Shown here one piece after another: positions 24,238 to 36,063 of a stretch of DNA of 64,000 nt. How positions within the stretch are numbered: position 1 is the stretch's first letter; the number at the start of each line of letters is the position of its first letter. The notes under the pieces are model-generated. The model had not been told where the DNA came from and made no database searches. It saw only the letters and a program-made list of their open reading frames with translations. The translations under genes were made by a program, and so were the position numbers. This DNA is from Coprinopsis marcescibilis (Eukaryota; Basidiomycota; Agaricomycetes; Agaricales; Psathyrellaceae), in the NCBI GenBank assembly GCA_004369085.1, contig ML210177.1, positions 1 through 64,000 of the forward strand. The letters are read 5' to 3'.

Positions 24238-25008
24238 ATGACTGAACGCATAGCCTCTCCTTCGAGATGGATATCTGACGACGCACGGACAGGTTTACTG
24301 CATGCTGAAACGCGGGTTTCTGGGAAGATTAGGTCCTTGTGGTCTGGCTTCCTATCTTTCGCCCTCAGAGACAATGTTCTGGAGGTTGCTGTCGGTTTGA
24401 TGTAAGCGAGCGCATGCTACATGTCCACCAGTCGAGAGATTAACAGTCTCCTCCAGAATCGCGACCGCTTTTACCAAGGTCGTGTCTTCTCTGGTCTCTG
24501 ACATCATTCTACCTCCGATATCATTATTCCCCTTCATGAGTAAGAAACTGGAGGAGAAGTTCCTTGTCCTGCGGAAAGGACCCAACTACGAGAAGCCTTT
24601 TGGGTACAACACAAGGGAGCAGGCAATAGCTGATGGGGCAGTGGTGTGGGCATATGGGTTCGCTTTCTATCGGATAACAGAATTTAGAGCTCATATATTT
24701 CCTTTCAGAGCATTCAGTGACGAAGTTATCACGTTCATTACTGTTGGGATTACATTGTACTCTATTGCGACCGCATACGGGTACTTTTCGCGCGAGTCCA
24801 TCATCAAGCCCACCATGCGATGCCCGTATTGCAGGAAAGAGATCAGCGTTAAGGTAAGTTGGACCCCCAAATCCTGTGCAAGCGTTGGCTGACCTGTGTC
24901 TGGCAGGCAAAGCGATGCTACCTGTGCACATCTTGGCTCGATGGAAGGGAAGACAAGGAGACCAGCGCCCTGGCACACCACGAGAGCTCGAGCAGCTCTA
25001 GTACATGA
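24238..25008 (+). CDS. MscL-type mechanosensitive channel with C-terminal zinc ribbon
   Basis: Exons 24238-24401, 24457-24657, 24709-24853 and 24907-25008 give 203 aa. The first transmembrane helix matches bacterial MscL closely: 'RDNVLEVAVGLIIATAFTKV' then 'VSSLVSDIILPP'. A loop with 'FGYNTREQAIADGAVVW' and a second helix ('FITVGITLYSIATAYGYF') follow. The tail carries two CxxC pairs, 'CPYCRKEIS' and 'CYLCTSW', a zinc-ribbon pattern also found in the tails of some bacterial MscL proteins. MscL opens under membrane tension as a pentamer to release osmolytes during hypo-osmotic shock. The N-terminus is about 40 residues longer than in E. coli. The family is mainly prokaryotic and appears scattered in fungi, so ancient transfer is possible. 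Confidence 0.87.
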
Positions 25009-25435
25009 GCGTCTAACGTCGAACTAGTGTGCAAATCCACTTGACTTGTGCAATCATTTCATTGATGTGGGGTAATCCGGAGCCAAGAATGGTCAAATCT
25101 GAGCGATTGGGATCAAACAACGCGCCAATTAAGGCTTACAGGGGCAATGTTGGTGCTCTTTCCCCGATAAGCGTCTCATTACACCTGTCAGGGTATATTT
25201 GCAGTGGAAATACGCGTCTTGTTGGCATGCGGGGACATTGAATAGCAACAAGGTGGTTTCAGGTATTACTCGGGGCTATTAGGCATTTATGCAATGGTCC
25301 CGTGACCCAGCATGCCTGTGTCCGTGTGTGCAACCTGAAACGGTTGTCGAGGTTGTCCCGACTACATCAGTGTCTTGCCCGCCACGGCCAACAATCCCCT
25401 TGTAGTGCTGGCAACACTGCGTTCTACAAAACGAC
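25009..25435. promoter_or_regulatory. Intergenic region before the coiled-coil gene
   Basis: 427 bp with no convincing coding sequence. It must hold the terminator of the channel gene and the promoter of the next. No clear TATA box or repeat is seen. Confidence 0.35.
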
Positions 25436-26958
25436 ATGTCTACCTTCGCTGAATCTACCCAGCCTGCCCTATTCGAAGCACCCACGTCTGCTGGTGCACA
25501 GCCTGTCAGCGACCGCAAGCATTTCTCTATCGATCTCTCTTTGGAACTTGAGCGACAGCTCGAGATGGAGTCCCCACCACCGACCCCTGCACGCGACCTA
25601 ACCAGTGCTGTCGAAGACACGCAGCAGAAGCATGAAGCCCTTGACCCAGAAATCCTTGCTCACCTCGTCATGCAACTGCGACAATCCCTCTCTGTGATTT
25701 CCAAGGAACGCGATGAATTAGCGAAGCTTCTAGCTGCATCCCACAACAAAGAGGCAACGCTAAATGATGCCCTCCAACTCATGACCGAAAAGGCGACAGA
25801 GACAGGTGAAGAGCTTGACCAGGCACGCAAGAAGATGAGGGAGGACGAGGAAGCCATCGTCCTCCTCAGAGCCAAGGTTGAAGAATCAAGGTTAGTCGTT
25901 TGTCAAGAGCATAGGTGCATGATATTAACCCTCCAAACCCCCCTTTTAGGAGAGGTCTCATGAGGCTTCAAACCGAGAACCGGCGGCAGACAATGGCACC
26001 CATTGATGTTAACCGTGCATCTCTACTGGGCGGTAGCAGCCCTCCTGTCAATAAGCGGGCATCCTTCACACCGATGACAGGCAGGTCTAATGCACACCGA
26101 AGGATCTCCTCGGTCTCGGACATTGGACTTGCGATTGCAGATCTGCGTGTGAGTCCCAAGGGAGGTCAAACCTTGACGCTACCTGACACTGGCGGGAGCT
26201 CTGTATTTACACCTCCTCCAACCGGCGGGCTCCGTTTCTCAGCCTCACCTCGCCACTCACCTCCTCTCTCTCCCAAGAGCGAGTGCTCGCCTTCCGAATT
26301 GGACGAGTTGCGAGGTGAGCTGAAGCGCATCAAGCAGGACCTAGAAACCGCTCGACACGACTTGGTGGAGGCCATTGAAGGCAAAGAAGCATCTGAAACA
26401 TGCGTCAAGGCTCTCCGGGAGTTCATCGCTGACACCAGCTTCTCCGAAGCTCAATCGTTAAACCCAATGTCGATCAAACTACCACCGCCACCCACTATGA
26501 CTACTGGAGACGAGCTTGATTCTAAGCGTCCACCTGCATCAGGGTGGGCTTTTAAACTTTGGGGTGGAGACTCGCCCCGCGTTCCTTCCGCCGCAGTGCC
26601 ACAATCAGCAACGATTGGCAGCCCTCACATTTCAGGCACTCCTACACTGCCCTCTGCGCCTATCACCAGGAAACTAACTGGTTTCTTTGGTTCCCGAGCC
26701 AGCATCTCGTCCACGAAATCGACACCCTTTCCTCCTCTGCAGACCAACGCCTCGGCCATGCAACGAAATATATCCCACGACACCAGTTCCTCAGACGCTT
26801 CGTCCGTGACGGAACCCATCAGCCCGAGCGACGATATTCATGGCTTAGGCACACATGCTGTCGTTGTCCGGGATTCGGCCAATTTATCCGATGTGGGAAG
26901 CATCCGAGGGGTAGTGGAAATCAAGTCTGTCCCTGTGGATGTAGAGATAATCCGGTAA
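25436..26958 (+). CDS. Coiled-coil protein with Ser/Pro-rich tail, unknown function
   Basis: Exons 25436-25890 and 25950-26958 give 487 aa. A long coiled coil (about residues 65-165, 'LAHLVMQLRQSLSVISKERD' onward) is followed by a disordered Ser/Pro/Gly region with many potential phosphosites. A second short coil lies near 280-310, followed by 'FKLWGGDSPR'. The layout resembles scaffold or Rab-effector-like proteins but I recognise no family. The stop overlaps a strong donor (CG|GTAAGG at 26953-26954). Splicing to the acceptor at 27039-27040 would replace the last residue and add about 17 residues ending at 27095, and phase allows it. Which end is used cannot be told from sequence. Confidence 0.7.
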
Positions 26959-29070
26959 GGTTTAATGTGGGGAGGGGGAAACCTATGACCTCTACTATTT
27001 TTGTCACGATTCTGTTCTCAACCTTGAGCCTATAAAGCAGGTATGGTGGCCTTATTCCATATTCCTCTTCTCATGCCCCTATTATGAATCAATAGACGAT
27101 AATTTCAACTCTTCTGACCTTTTTATGACCGTACACGACCGAACATACATATATATACTTTACATGTACTCTGATTTGTATCTTATTCACACCTACCGAA
27201 TTATGACTATTATAACATTGGAGCGCTCCAGGCCTTGCATGTTTCCCAAGCGCGTCTCGGCGAAACCTCTGGAGTGAGAACCACAAAGGAACGATAAGAA
27301 CATCAGGAACCACAACACGAGGATCCTGCCAGTGTGAAGTGAAGATTTGAACGGAGTTGTGTAACCCTCTGGTCCTCGCAACCGAATATCGCTGGCAGGA
27401 TTTGGAAGGTCAGTGAGTATTTGCAAGCATTTCTGAGGCGTTTGACAGGCAGCGGATGTCATAGACATATCTGGAGTGAATCTAGGACCTATTGTGGAGA
27501 ACCTCGACAATCCAAGCTGATCGATGTTTGTAGGCAAACGACTACATATTGTCTAACTAGTATAATTTGTAGGGCTTGTGTGCTTCATACACTTTGTTCT
27601 ACGGGAAGGTGAATATTCCTCAGAGAAATAATAGGTTGGACGGACAGGTAGCAGCAGTGGTAGGGCAACCTGTCGATTTATAGTGAGCTCAGGCACTGTA
27701 TTCAAAGAGTATCTTCTGGAGTTCTGGTTAATAGAGAGTGAATTTGGTCCCGCTACGGATCAACGATCAGGCCAAGTCCAGCATGAAGCAGAATAGAAGG
27801 ATCAACCATCAGCTAAATATCCGAACGAAACGGAGAGGAGCGAATCATCGTCGTCAGGCCTCTATAGAGCTTGCAACTGCTGACGGTTGGACATTCATTT
27901 ATGGTCGCTCTTATCCTTTCGCCGCGATATGTGCTGCGGCCACGAGGATGGATCAGTAAGCAACTTCTGACATTGTCTACCAGCAGGAAGTCTCGGAATC
28001 GCGACGCAACCCAGCCGCCCTTGCTACGAAGGGGACTTGGTGTATGTGGAGTATTGGACGACTTTCCACGGAGGTTTAGAATCCTAGATTATTTTCTAAA
28101 CGAGCCCTGCCGAAAAGCCGAACGTCTTGGCTGCCCTTTGGGGAAAGGCAAAGGCTCCGCTGTCACTGCAGACCCCATTCTAAATCCTGACTCTAGACGA
28201 GGGTCCCCTACCCCCTCTCCAGACTCAGACGCACTTTCTAAACGAGATTTGGGCCGAATGGGGAAGCTGCATGATGCCCAGACGTCGTTTCCATTCAACC
28301 CAAGACCGTGTTGCCAAATGAAGCACTCGAAACTTGGTTGGAACCGAGACCAACATCTTCAGGAATCCCTAATAGCTCCAAATATCATGTTATCTCATGA
28401 ACTGGGACTCATAAAGGGTGTATAAATTGAAGTAAATTTCTCTGCCCAGGGCAAGTCCCGGGCGGCCGACGAGTCTGAGATGGTTTATCTCTTCCTCCTA
28501 GATGTGTCGGTGGTTTAGAACAGATATTCTAAATTCGCATTCAAAGTCCGACATCAGCTATTTAGAAATAATCTAGGATCCTAAACGCGGTGGAAAGTCG
28601 TCCATTATTCGAGGGGTTGGAATGATGTATCAGCTAAAGATTAAGAGAGAGGAGACTAGTTGACAGATGATGGATTGCATCTGCGTCATCCCATATGTCT
28701 AGTGTTCCTTGATTGAAACAGACAGCAAGGTTGTTGATGGTTCATGGGGTATATTCCTCTTTCGACCTCTGCTGGCACCGTCTGGACGCCCTGCTCTCCG
28801 TCCTCAGAGGCGATTCTATGGCTGTGAGTGTTAATTTTCAGGCTATCTGGGAACGCCAACAGCTTGATTTGCTGCGGAAAGTATGTCGACTATCGCAACG
28901 GATAGTATCCTGGCTTGGGACGGAGGTAAATCGGTCGCAGTAAATGCGGCTATCTCCGTCTCGCACACCATCTGGCAGGGGCTTATTATCAATAGCACAG
29001 GAGCAAGAACATCTCGTTAGGAAGTCCCACTCTTGTTTCTTGACTTCTGCCATCATCCCTCTCGCGCTGC
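26959..29070. other. Gene-free interval of about 2.1 kb
   Basis: Only short unsupported frames occur. Part may serve as the promoter of the zinc-cluster factor starting at 29071. The main structure is the inverted-repeat element at 28057-28603, described separately. No transposase or reverse transcriptase fragment is recognised. Confidence 0.5.
28057..28603. repeat. Inverted-repeat element, about 547 bp (MITE-like)
   Basis: A left arm at 28057-28100 (starts GGACGACTTTCCAC) is matched by the reverse complement of 28561-28603, with a few mismatches over about 44 bp. Both arms contain a CCTAGATTAT core. The motif TTTAGAA or its complement TTCTAAA recurs seven times inside: 28075, 28094, 28188, 28236, 28514, 28527 and 28561. 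The interior is about 460 bp and codes for nothing obvious. This fits a non-autonomous DNA element or a fold-back repeat. I could not define target-site duplications. Confidence 0.6.
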
Positions 29071-32000
29071 ATGCTGCCCTCGCCAACAGCTATCGCCAAT
29101 GGCCCAGCCGTCCCCCCGGACGTCGCTCCAACCAAAAAACGTAGGAAGGGCGCAACTAGGCTCAGCTGCGCTGAATGCCGAAGGTACGCTTGGCACCATC
29201 CTCAGCGATCAATTCCAACAAATTGATATATGTTTTCCCCAGACTCAAACTGCGCTGCGATCGAGCGATTCCTTGCAGCTCATGCGTTAAGCGCGGTTGC
29301 GGTGCAATATGTCCAGATGTGAGTTGACTTTGTCATAGAGTCGCCTCCGTTGCTCATCTTTGACATTAGGGCTCTTTAACAACGGGCCAAGGCAACCGGT
29401 GAGTCGCGCACATCCGCCCGTCCCCCAGAGTACTTAGCAAGGTTCCGCAGATTCGTATTGGCGACCACTCAAGAATTGCACGAAAAAATCAACGAGCTGT
29501 GCCAGCGAGTCCGAGATCTCGAAGATGCACTCAGAGCTTCACACAACAAGGTTTCGCAAGAAACCCACCCGCTCCTAACAGAAGATCTACTCAAAGTCAA
29601 AGCTCCACTTCAGAGGGAGACGCCTCAGAACCTCAGAACTTCCAATGGTCACATAAAGGAGGAAGAAACCAATCCCGATGTCGTCGACGCCTTTGGGTCG
29701 CTATCAATCAGCCTCTCGGGACGAACCAAATACTTTGGTCACATCGCAAGCTCTTGGGTACGTGCTTCCTGTCACAGGCCGACACGAGTAACTGATATCA
29801 AACAATTCCCCAGCTTTTCTTACAGGTTAGACTGTTATTGTCTGATATTTCCAGAAAAATAAGCTAACACATGTATTTCAGAACGAGTCGCCGGAAGACG
29901 ACTCAAACGCCGAAAATTCGATTGCTGATCTGCGAAATATCCTCCCTGCAGAGATTTTGAACAGAGCTTCTGCTCTGCCGGTGTCCCCTCTATCCAGTAC
30001 TTCAAACCTGGGGCTCAACTCACTGTACTGGTTCCTTCCGTTTGCGGAGAGCGCACAGACGTTGTGTAACATCTTCTACTCCCATGCAGCGTGGATGTGA
30101 GTTGCTCGCTAGTTTCTCCGGTGCACCGTCCTCTCATCCTGACGTTTCTCCTTTCCAGGTACAATCCGATCCGCAAAGAAACATTTGAAGAAGAAGTCTA
30201 CTCTCAGTTCTACAAGCAGAATGAAGGGCCCATTCCTGAGGAACCGATCGTCTATCATCGTCTATCCCTCTTGTTCATGGTCCTCGCCATTGGGTCTCTG
30301 ATGAATACCACTCTCCCGGCATACAACTTGGAAGCTGAGAAGTATCACCAGCTTGCTCGTGCCGCCCTCTTCCATAGCTCTTTGTTCGACGAACCCACGT
30401 TGAACGCAGTCCAAGCATTAGTAAGCTCTTCTTCTGTCTCCAGAATGAACCCACTGACGACTATTATAGTTCCTGATGACCTACTACATGTTCTTGGCAG
30501 ACCGGCATGGGAGCAACACGGGTGCACGGTGGGGAATCATGGGGATAACCATCAAAGTGGCTCAGAGCGTAAGCACAATTTCGCCACCTTGTTATCATGC
30601 CTTCGCTCACCTCGTTGTTCGATGTTCCAAAAATAGATTGGCCTTCGTAAGTCCTCTCGCATTTGTGGCATAGACCATTAATTGATTCGATTTGTCAGAC
30701 CGAGATAGCGGCCGATGGAAGGTGGACGCGGGAGAAACTCAGCGAAGGCGTGAACTATTCTGGGAGTTGTTCACCTACGACTCTTGGCAGTGTTACACTT
30801 TTGGAAGGCCCCCCTCTTTCGCTTTGCCTCACATTGATACAAAAATGCCCTTCCTCCACGATCCTTCTGAGGAGAATAGTTGTGAGTAGTTCTCGGTTCT
30901 CCACTGTACCCCTAGGCTGATATCCTTTTCAGTCCACGCATGGAAGCACAAATTCTCATCAGAATGCATGAATCTGTTCCACGATCAGGCATTTGGCGCT
31001 AAAACCCCCACGTATGCGACAGTTCTCCAATTGGACAGGAAAATGCGTGCCTTCCCCGTTCCTCCTGTTCTCCAGGTTGCTGGGTTCGGGAATTGTGACG
31101 GAAACAGCAGGCAGTTGCTGAGTCAAGATACCGTCGTGCTGACACTTCAACGGCATATCGTGCTAGCTATCAGAGAATTAAGTGAGTTTCGGTTGATTCT
31201 TTCTCAAGTGGGTTATACGAACTCATTGCCTATCAGACTTGTTGTATCTCCATCGAAGCTTCTTTGCCCGGGCTATGAGTGATCATCCCAAAGACCCCCT
31301 CGGGAGCCCTTATGGGACATCTGTAATTGCGGCTTATCGAAGCGCGGGAACACTGGTCGCATTAATGCGAAATCTTCACGGTCAACTCAAGGAGCCAAGC
31401 GAACGAATGTGGTTCTTGTGGACCCATATGTTCTCCTGCGCGGTATGCGTTGTTAAATTGTGCTACCAAAACATTCCGCTAATCACTATGCCGAACAGAT
31501 TGTTCTTGGGTCCATTGTAACCCGATGTCCGTCCATGAGTTTAGCGCCCTTGGCTTTAGCACAGCTCGACGCAGCTTGCGATTTGTTTTCCCGAGCTGCT
31601 CGCGGATTCCACGCAACTAAAGTTCTGGTATGTATTGCTGTTTGATACCCCCCACTGCAACACTGACAGAAGGAATAGGATATCATGCTCCATCTTCGCT
31701 CAAAGGCCCACTACAGCTTGAAGGAACATGTAAAAGGCAACGACGCACCTATCTCAAGGATAAACCCTGCGGATCCCAACTCGCCGACCGAGGATGACGA
31801 ACTATCGATTCTAGGCGGTCAAACACGACTGGTCTCCCAGATGGAGCCATCCTCTCCTCGACTCCTGGAGCGTTCTCCCACCAGCCAAAATCCTGTGGTC
31901 CCCTTACCTCTTCCGTCCACCCTCCAAAGCCAAGTTGATCCCAACCTCCTTCAATACCTCCAGTCCTTCGGGCCTTCCCATTCGACTTCGCATTCTCAAG

Positions 32001-32419
32001 CAGGACCGTCTCACAATGGTTACAACCACGAGATGCAGGGCTCTGAACAGGGTTCATATTCAGAAGTCGACATGTCCCCCGTGTCTATGTACGGCATGTC
32101 CTCTATTCAATCTCCTAGCTATCAGGCGGAGTCGTCGTTTATGCAGCAGCAACAACAATCCATGCGAACCGGCGGCCCTGGCCCTTCAGCAAGACCCACC
32201 ATGGAAGTCTCGACGAACGGTGGAAACTTCCCTCAATACTTCCCTGTCTACGACTACGCCAACCCATCTGCCAATGGCAATGGGTTCGGTTCTCCGTTGC
32301 AAGAGAATGCCACCGCTCATGGCCTGCAGCAACGGAGGAGCTCGGGTTCCCCAGAAGCTGCGAATCTCCAGACCACTTGGCAAGACTTCGTCGAGATTCA
32401 AACCATGGGTGTGCTCTGA
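29071..32419 (+). CDS. Zn2Cys6 fungal-specific transcription factor
   Basis: Fourteen exons close in phase to 876 aa: 29071-29183, 29243-29318, 29370-29398, 29451-29757, 29814-29825, 29882-30096, 30159-30420, 30470-30568, 30637-30646, 30699-30881, 30933-31181, 31237-31442, 31499-31627, 31679-32419. The zinc cluster is split by the first intron: 'LSCAECRRLKLRCDRA' then 'PCSSCVKRGCGAICP', with basic 'KKRRKG' before it. A coiled-coil dimerisation helix follows (about 75-100). The middle-homology domain (Fungal_trans, PF04082) shows 'IGLHRDSGRWKVD' and 'ELFWELFTYDSW'. The tail is Ser/Pro/Gln-rich, likely an activation region. Two microexons of 12 and 10 nt lie in the middle domain. Target genes are unknown. 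Confidence 0.92.
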
Positions 32420-32970
32420 TCTCGCAGTCCAGTCCTTCTCGCGCATTTGCAGATTTGGAGTGGACGCGGGAAAGGTTGGCAATATGGCAGGGACTCTGTG
32501 ACTCATGGCATCTGTATCGATATGGAACAGAAAATCATCACCTATGTATGTTTGTAAATTATGTGTTTGTATGCTTCGCCTCTTTTGTTACAACTAACCA
32601 CCATCTACTGTACTAAATGTCTCCCAACTACTCTCTGCTACTATTGCTGTGTACCCGCTGTCAAGAAATAAAAACTTTTCGAGCTGAAGACAGAAACGCT
32701 GTAACAACTCCATACTGAGCTCCATTGTGCTCTGAGGCCTCAATGGGGTCATCGAGGCGATGATCCAGCTACGGCGATCCGAGTCTATCCACCTGAGTAC
32801 AAGGGCAGTGATAGGGGCTTCCCAAATAGGCAGGCTGTGGAACGTGTTGTCCCTGTTTTGACGGCGTTCACGGCACGGCACTGTTACGCTCGCACTCAAT
32901 CTATTGCCACTACTCATCTCTCCTTTAACACTCCATTCTACTGTATTCTTGAACTCCTTCTATCTGTACT
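32420..32970. promoter_or_regulatory. Intergenic region before the Rho3-like gene
   Basis: 551 bp of non-coding sequence holding the 3' end of the transcription factor and the promoter of the GTPase. No clear TATA box close to the start. Short frames on both strands have no coding character. Confidence 0.35.
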
Positions 32971-34072
32971 ATGTCATTGTGTGGCACATCAAGCAAGGGT
33001 GCATCGTTTGGACGCTCGAAACCGGTGCGTGGTTTCATTACACATGGTTCTCAGTGTTCTGACTAGAGTGTTCTTCTAGATTCAACGGAAGGTGAGAGGC
33101 TTTCCTCGTCGGCTGAGCAAGAGTACGGACTGGAGATTCCTGAACAGGTTGTTGTGTGTGGTGATGGTGCATGTGGTGAGTTCGTGTTCGAGGTGTGGCT
33201 TCCGTATGACGCTGACTGAAACTACAGGGAAAACATCACTCCTAAACGTGTTCACTCGCGGGTTCTTTACACAAGTATAGTCAGTCGTATGGCCTGTCTG
33301 AAGCATAATACCCTCAGTACTGACTGTTATCCAGCGAACCCACAGTGTTCGAGAATTACGTTCATGATCTGACGGTGGATGACCAGTTGGTGGAACTGAG
33401 TCTATGGGATACAGCCGGTACGTCTGCGACGCGTCAATGCACCCCCCGCTGCGCTATACTGCTGTTCAAAGGCTGACTTGGCCTGAACTACTATGACGAC
33501 ATTCAGGTCAGGAGGAATTCGATCGCCTGCGGTCACTATCATACGCGGAGACAAATGTCGTTATGGTCTGCTTCTCGGTGGATAACCCGGTATCGATGGA
33601 GAACATAGAGTCAAAGTGGTTGGACGAAATTCTGGAGTATTGTCCAGGCGTTAAAGTGAGGATCAACCCACAGCTTCCGTTCCCCGCTTCTGACTCGAGA
33701 TTTAGCTTGTTTTAGTTGGTCGGTGTCCCGACCGCGCATTGCTTCTTTATTGCTCACTAAAGCTATAGCCCTCAAATGTGACCTTCGAGAAGACCCTGCG
33801 GTGAAAGAGCGACTACAGCGGCATGGATCGCATACTGTGCAATACGAGGAGGGACTTGCGGTTGCTAGGCGGATACGCGCCTCGAGATATCTAGGTGAAC
33901 ATTTTTCTTCGCTTAATGTGGCCCTGTCGAATGAGACACTCAACTCATGCTCCCCAATATAGAATGCAGCTCGAAGCACAATCGTGGCGTCGCAGAGGTG
34001 TTCCATGAAGCAGCACGCGTGTCATTAGGCACAAGACCGAGGGGACGGAGTGAATCGTGCATGTTGATGTAA
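32971..34072 (+). CDS. RHO3: Rho family GTPase, Rho3-like
   Basis: Small GTPase that in fungi directs exocytosis and actin polarity through exocyst and formin. Nine exons (32971-33024, 33080-33091, 33148-33175, 33228-33279, 33335-33417, 33507-33655, 33706-33718, 33769-33894, 33963-34072) give 208 aa. Motifs in order: G1 '[18 protein letters not shown]', effector loop 'YEPTVFENY', G3 '[13 protein letters not shown]', G4 'KCD', G5 'ECSSK', and a CAAX box CMLM for prenylation. The start MSLCG and the [15 protein letters not shown] block match yeast Rho3 better than Rho1 or Cdc42; a Cys near the N-terminus could be palmitoylated, as in Rho3. Exons of 12 and 13 nt were needed to keep the conserved residues. 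Confidence 0.92.
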
Positions 34073-36063
34073 CCGGTCTGCCATTTTATCCCCCCTCCCT
34101 GCTACTACACACTCAGTCATCTACGGGGGGCAAGAACCGACATCAAGTGCGCTCGCATGTAACGGTTGTCCGAAGCTTGATGATTCTCAAACTACAAGAC
34201 TGAAGATGCTCTGCTAATCTATCCAGCATGTTATATCTTCTAATATCTGCTCCTATCCATCGATACCAATCATGTATTATGCTATTGTATATCCAAATTT
34301 CTCTCATGGAATCTCGAATCCTCAGGAAGTATCAACAGAATCGCTTGCCGCGGCGCGAGTGTCCAAACAAGATCTATATCGAATGTCCTGGGCTGCTAGA
34401 AGCAATTCAACTACAACAGTGCACATCTGTATGGAGTATATTTGATATCATTGCATGCTACCCTTACATTTGCAGAGATAAGCGTTGTCAAATTCATCCT
34501 GCCTACTCATCCTTGGACGTTGCTTCAGAACAGCGCCTCCCGAGACCCAGCGCGATCACGTGAAAAGTAAATGATCAATGCCAAAAATGCAAGATTCAGA
34601 CTCAAGTTGAACGTTGATTCTTGAGCTTGAATGATATTGGAATGACGCCCGATAAATCTTAATAACTTGTCCATTGTCGCATGTTGAACTCCTATCAGCA
34701 TTCCAGCAACACAATCTGACGGAAGGGTTTTTTTAAAGGAAAACAAACACCCATAATATATTGCTTCGGTGCACAGGCCTCCTTTGTGAGTACGTGAGAG
34801 AAAGGCGAGGAACAGATCATGACCCCAGTGTGCTTCTTCTCCGATGACGCTGCCTTTTGCATCATCGCGGACAACTGTTAAGGTTATTTCAAACAAATAA
34901 TTTAATTGTGCCGCTTCCCTTTGGTGGCATCTCTTTTCAAAACATTTCTACCGAACTGCCCTCGAGTCTTGCGAAGCCGCAACCTGGTAGGATGATGACC
35001 CGGCGAGTCCTGGGCTCAGGGCTCGTGCGCATGTTTCATCATGTGTTTTTCGTGCGATCCTTGTGACAGAAGCACAAATCAAGATAGATGTGTGCTCAAG
35101 CTCATACAACTTCGATTGCTTATGATCCCAGTCAGCCCGTAAGACCAAGCAGCCTATATGGTGGAAGGACCCGGCCTTGTGGTCGAATCCATATGTAAAT
35201 GCTGCTACTGAAAGAGAGCCCGTAAGAATCTAGGAGACTCCCGGTAGGATGATTGGATGTACGGCAAGGGAATCAGCAGTTCGATACAACAGGAGAGAGT
35301 TTTTCACCGCATAGGGCGACCTATCAGACTTGTTCTGCTACCAACAGGCAAAGAGATCGACAGGAGTCCCGCATCACTTTTATTTATATGATTAAGCCCT
35401 TTGTTGTTAGCCTCCACAAATGTACCATTTTCCCATTGCCTCTCATTCTGCCGCCCCATGGGTTTCACCAGCGTTTGTAATGCGGAAGCCCTTCATGCAA
35501 ACGTCGAGTGCGTTATTGCTTGTGACACTACGAGGTGTCAATATGCCTCATATAGCGCCGATGAACTCCCACGCACGATATCTGAGCGCTTAAAAGATTC
35601 AAGATGTTTAATAACACTGAATGCACCGCTTGGCCCCACCAAACGGCATCTTGCTTGCGAGTATCACTCTACTACTTTCATATTTATATTTGGAGCTCTA
35701 ACAGAATAATTGGATAACCGCATACATATTTGAAGCGCTCGTGCACCCAGCCACAACTCCTTTTCTGCCAATAACTTGACTGGTTTCTCTTCGCGTATGG
35801 AAAGCAGTCAGATTCTTGAGCTGGTGGCGACGGACATGGCTCATGTTTGCAATTACATCTTGGTTTCAACAGATCCTCCAGCCGATGTATCCGCGGAGCT
35901 CGTGTGTTTGTATTCGAGGAGTGAGAAGAATAATCCCAATTGAGTCGATTCCTCAACCACTACAGCTTTTGGAGTCCAGGTCCATGTTTCTAGACTGGTT
36001 CTTTGCCGGCAAGGATGTTTCTCATTTGCCGGAAAACCAATTAAGTTACGACTTTTTCAACAA
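34073..36063. other. Gene-poor interval of about 2 kb
   Basis: Short open frames exist on both strands (for example 34228-34563 plus and 34525-34896 minus), but none shows a recognisable family or convincing splice context. No RNA gene was recognised. It may be accessory or decayed DNA. Confidence 0.4.

Noticed and set aside
34525..34896. 123-codon minus-strand frame
   Set aside because: No family, no splice partners, and composition is not clearly coding.
34073..36063. tRNA or other RNA genes in the gaps
   Set aside because: I looked for tRNA B-box-like GGTTCGAATCC patterns and cloverleaf pairs by eye and found none; a dedicated scan would be needed to exclude them.
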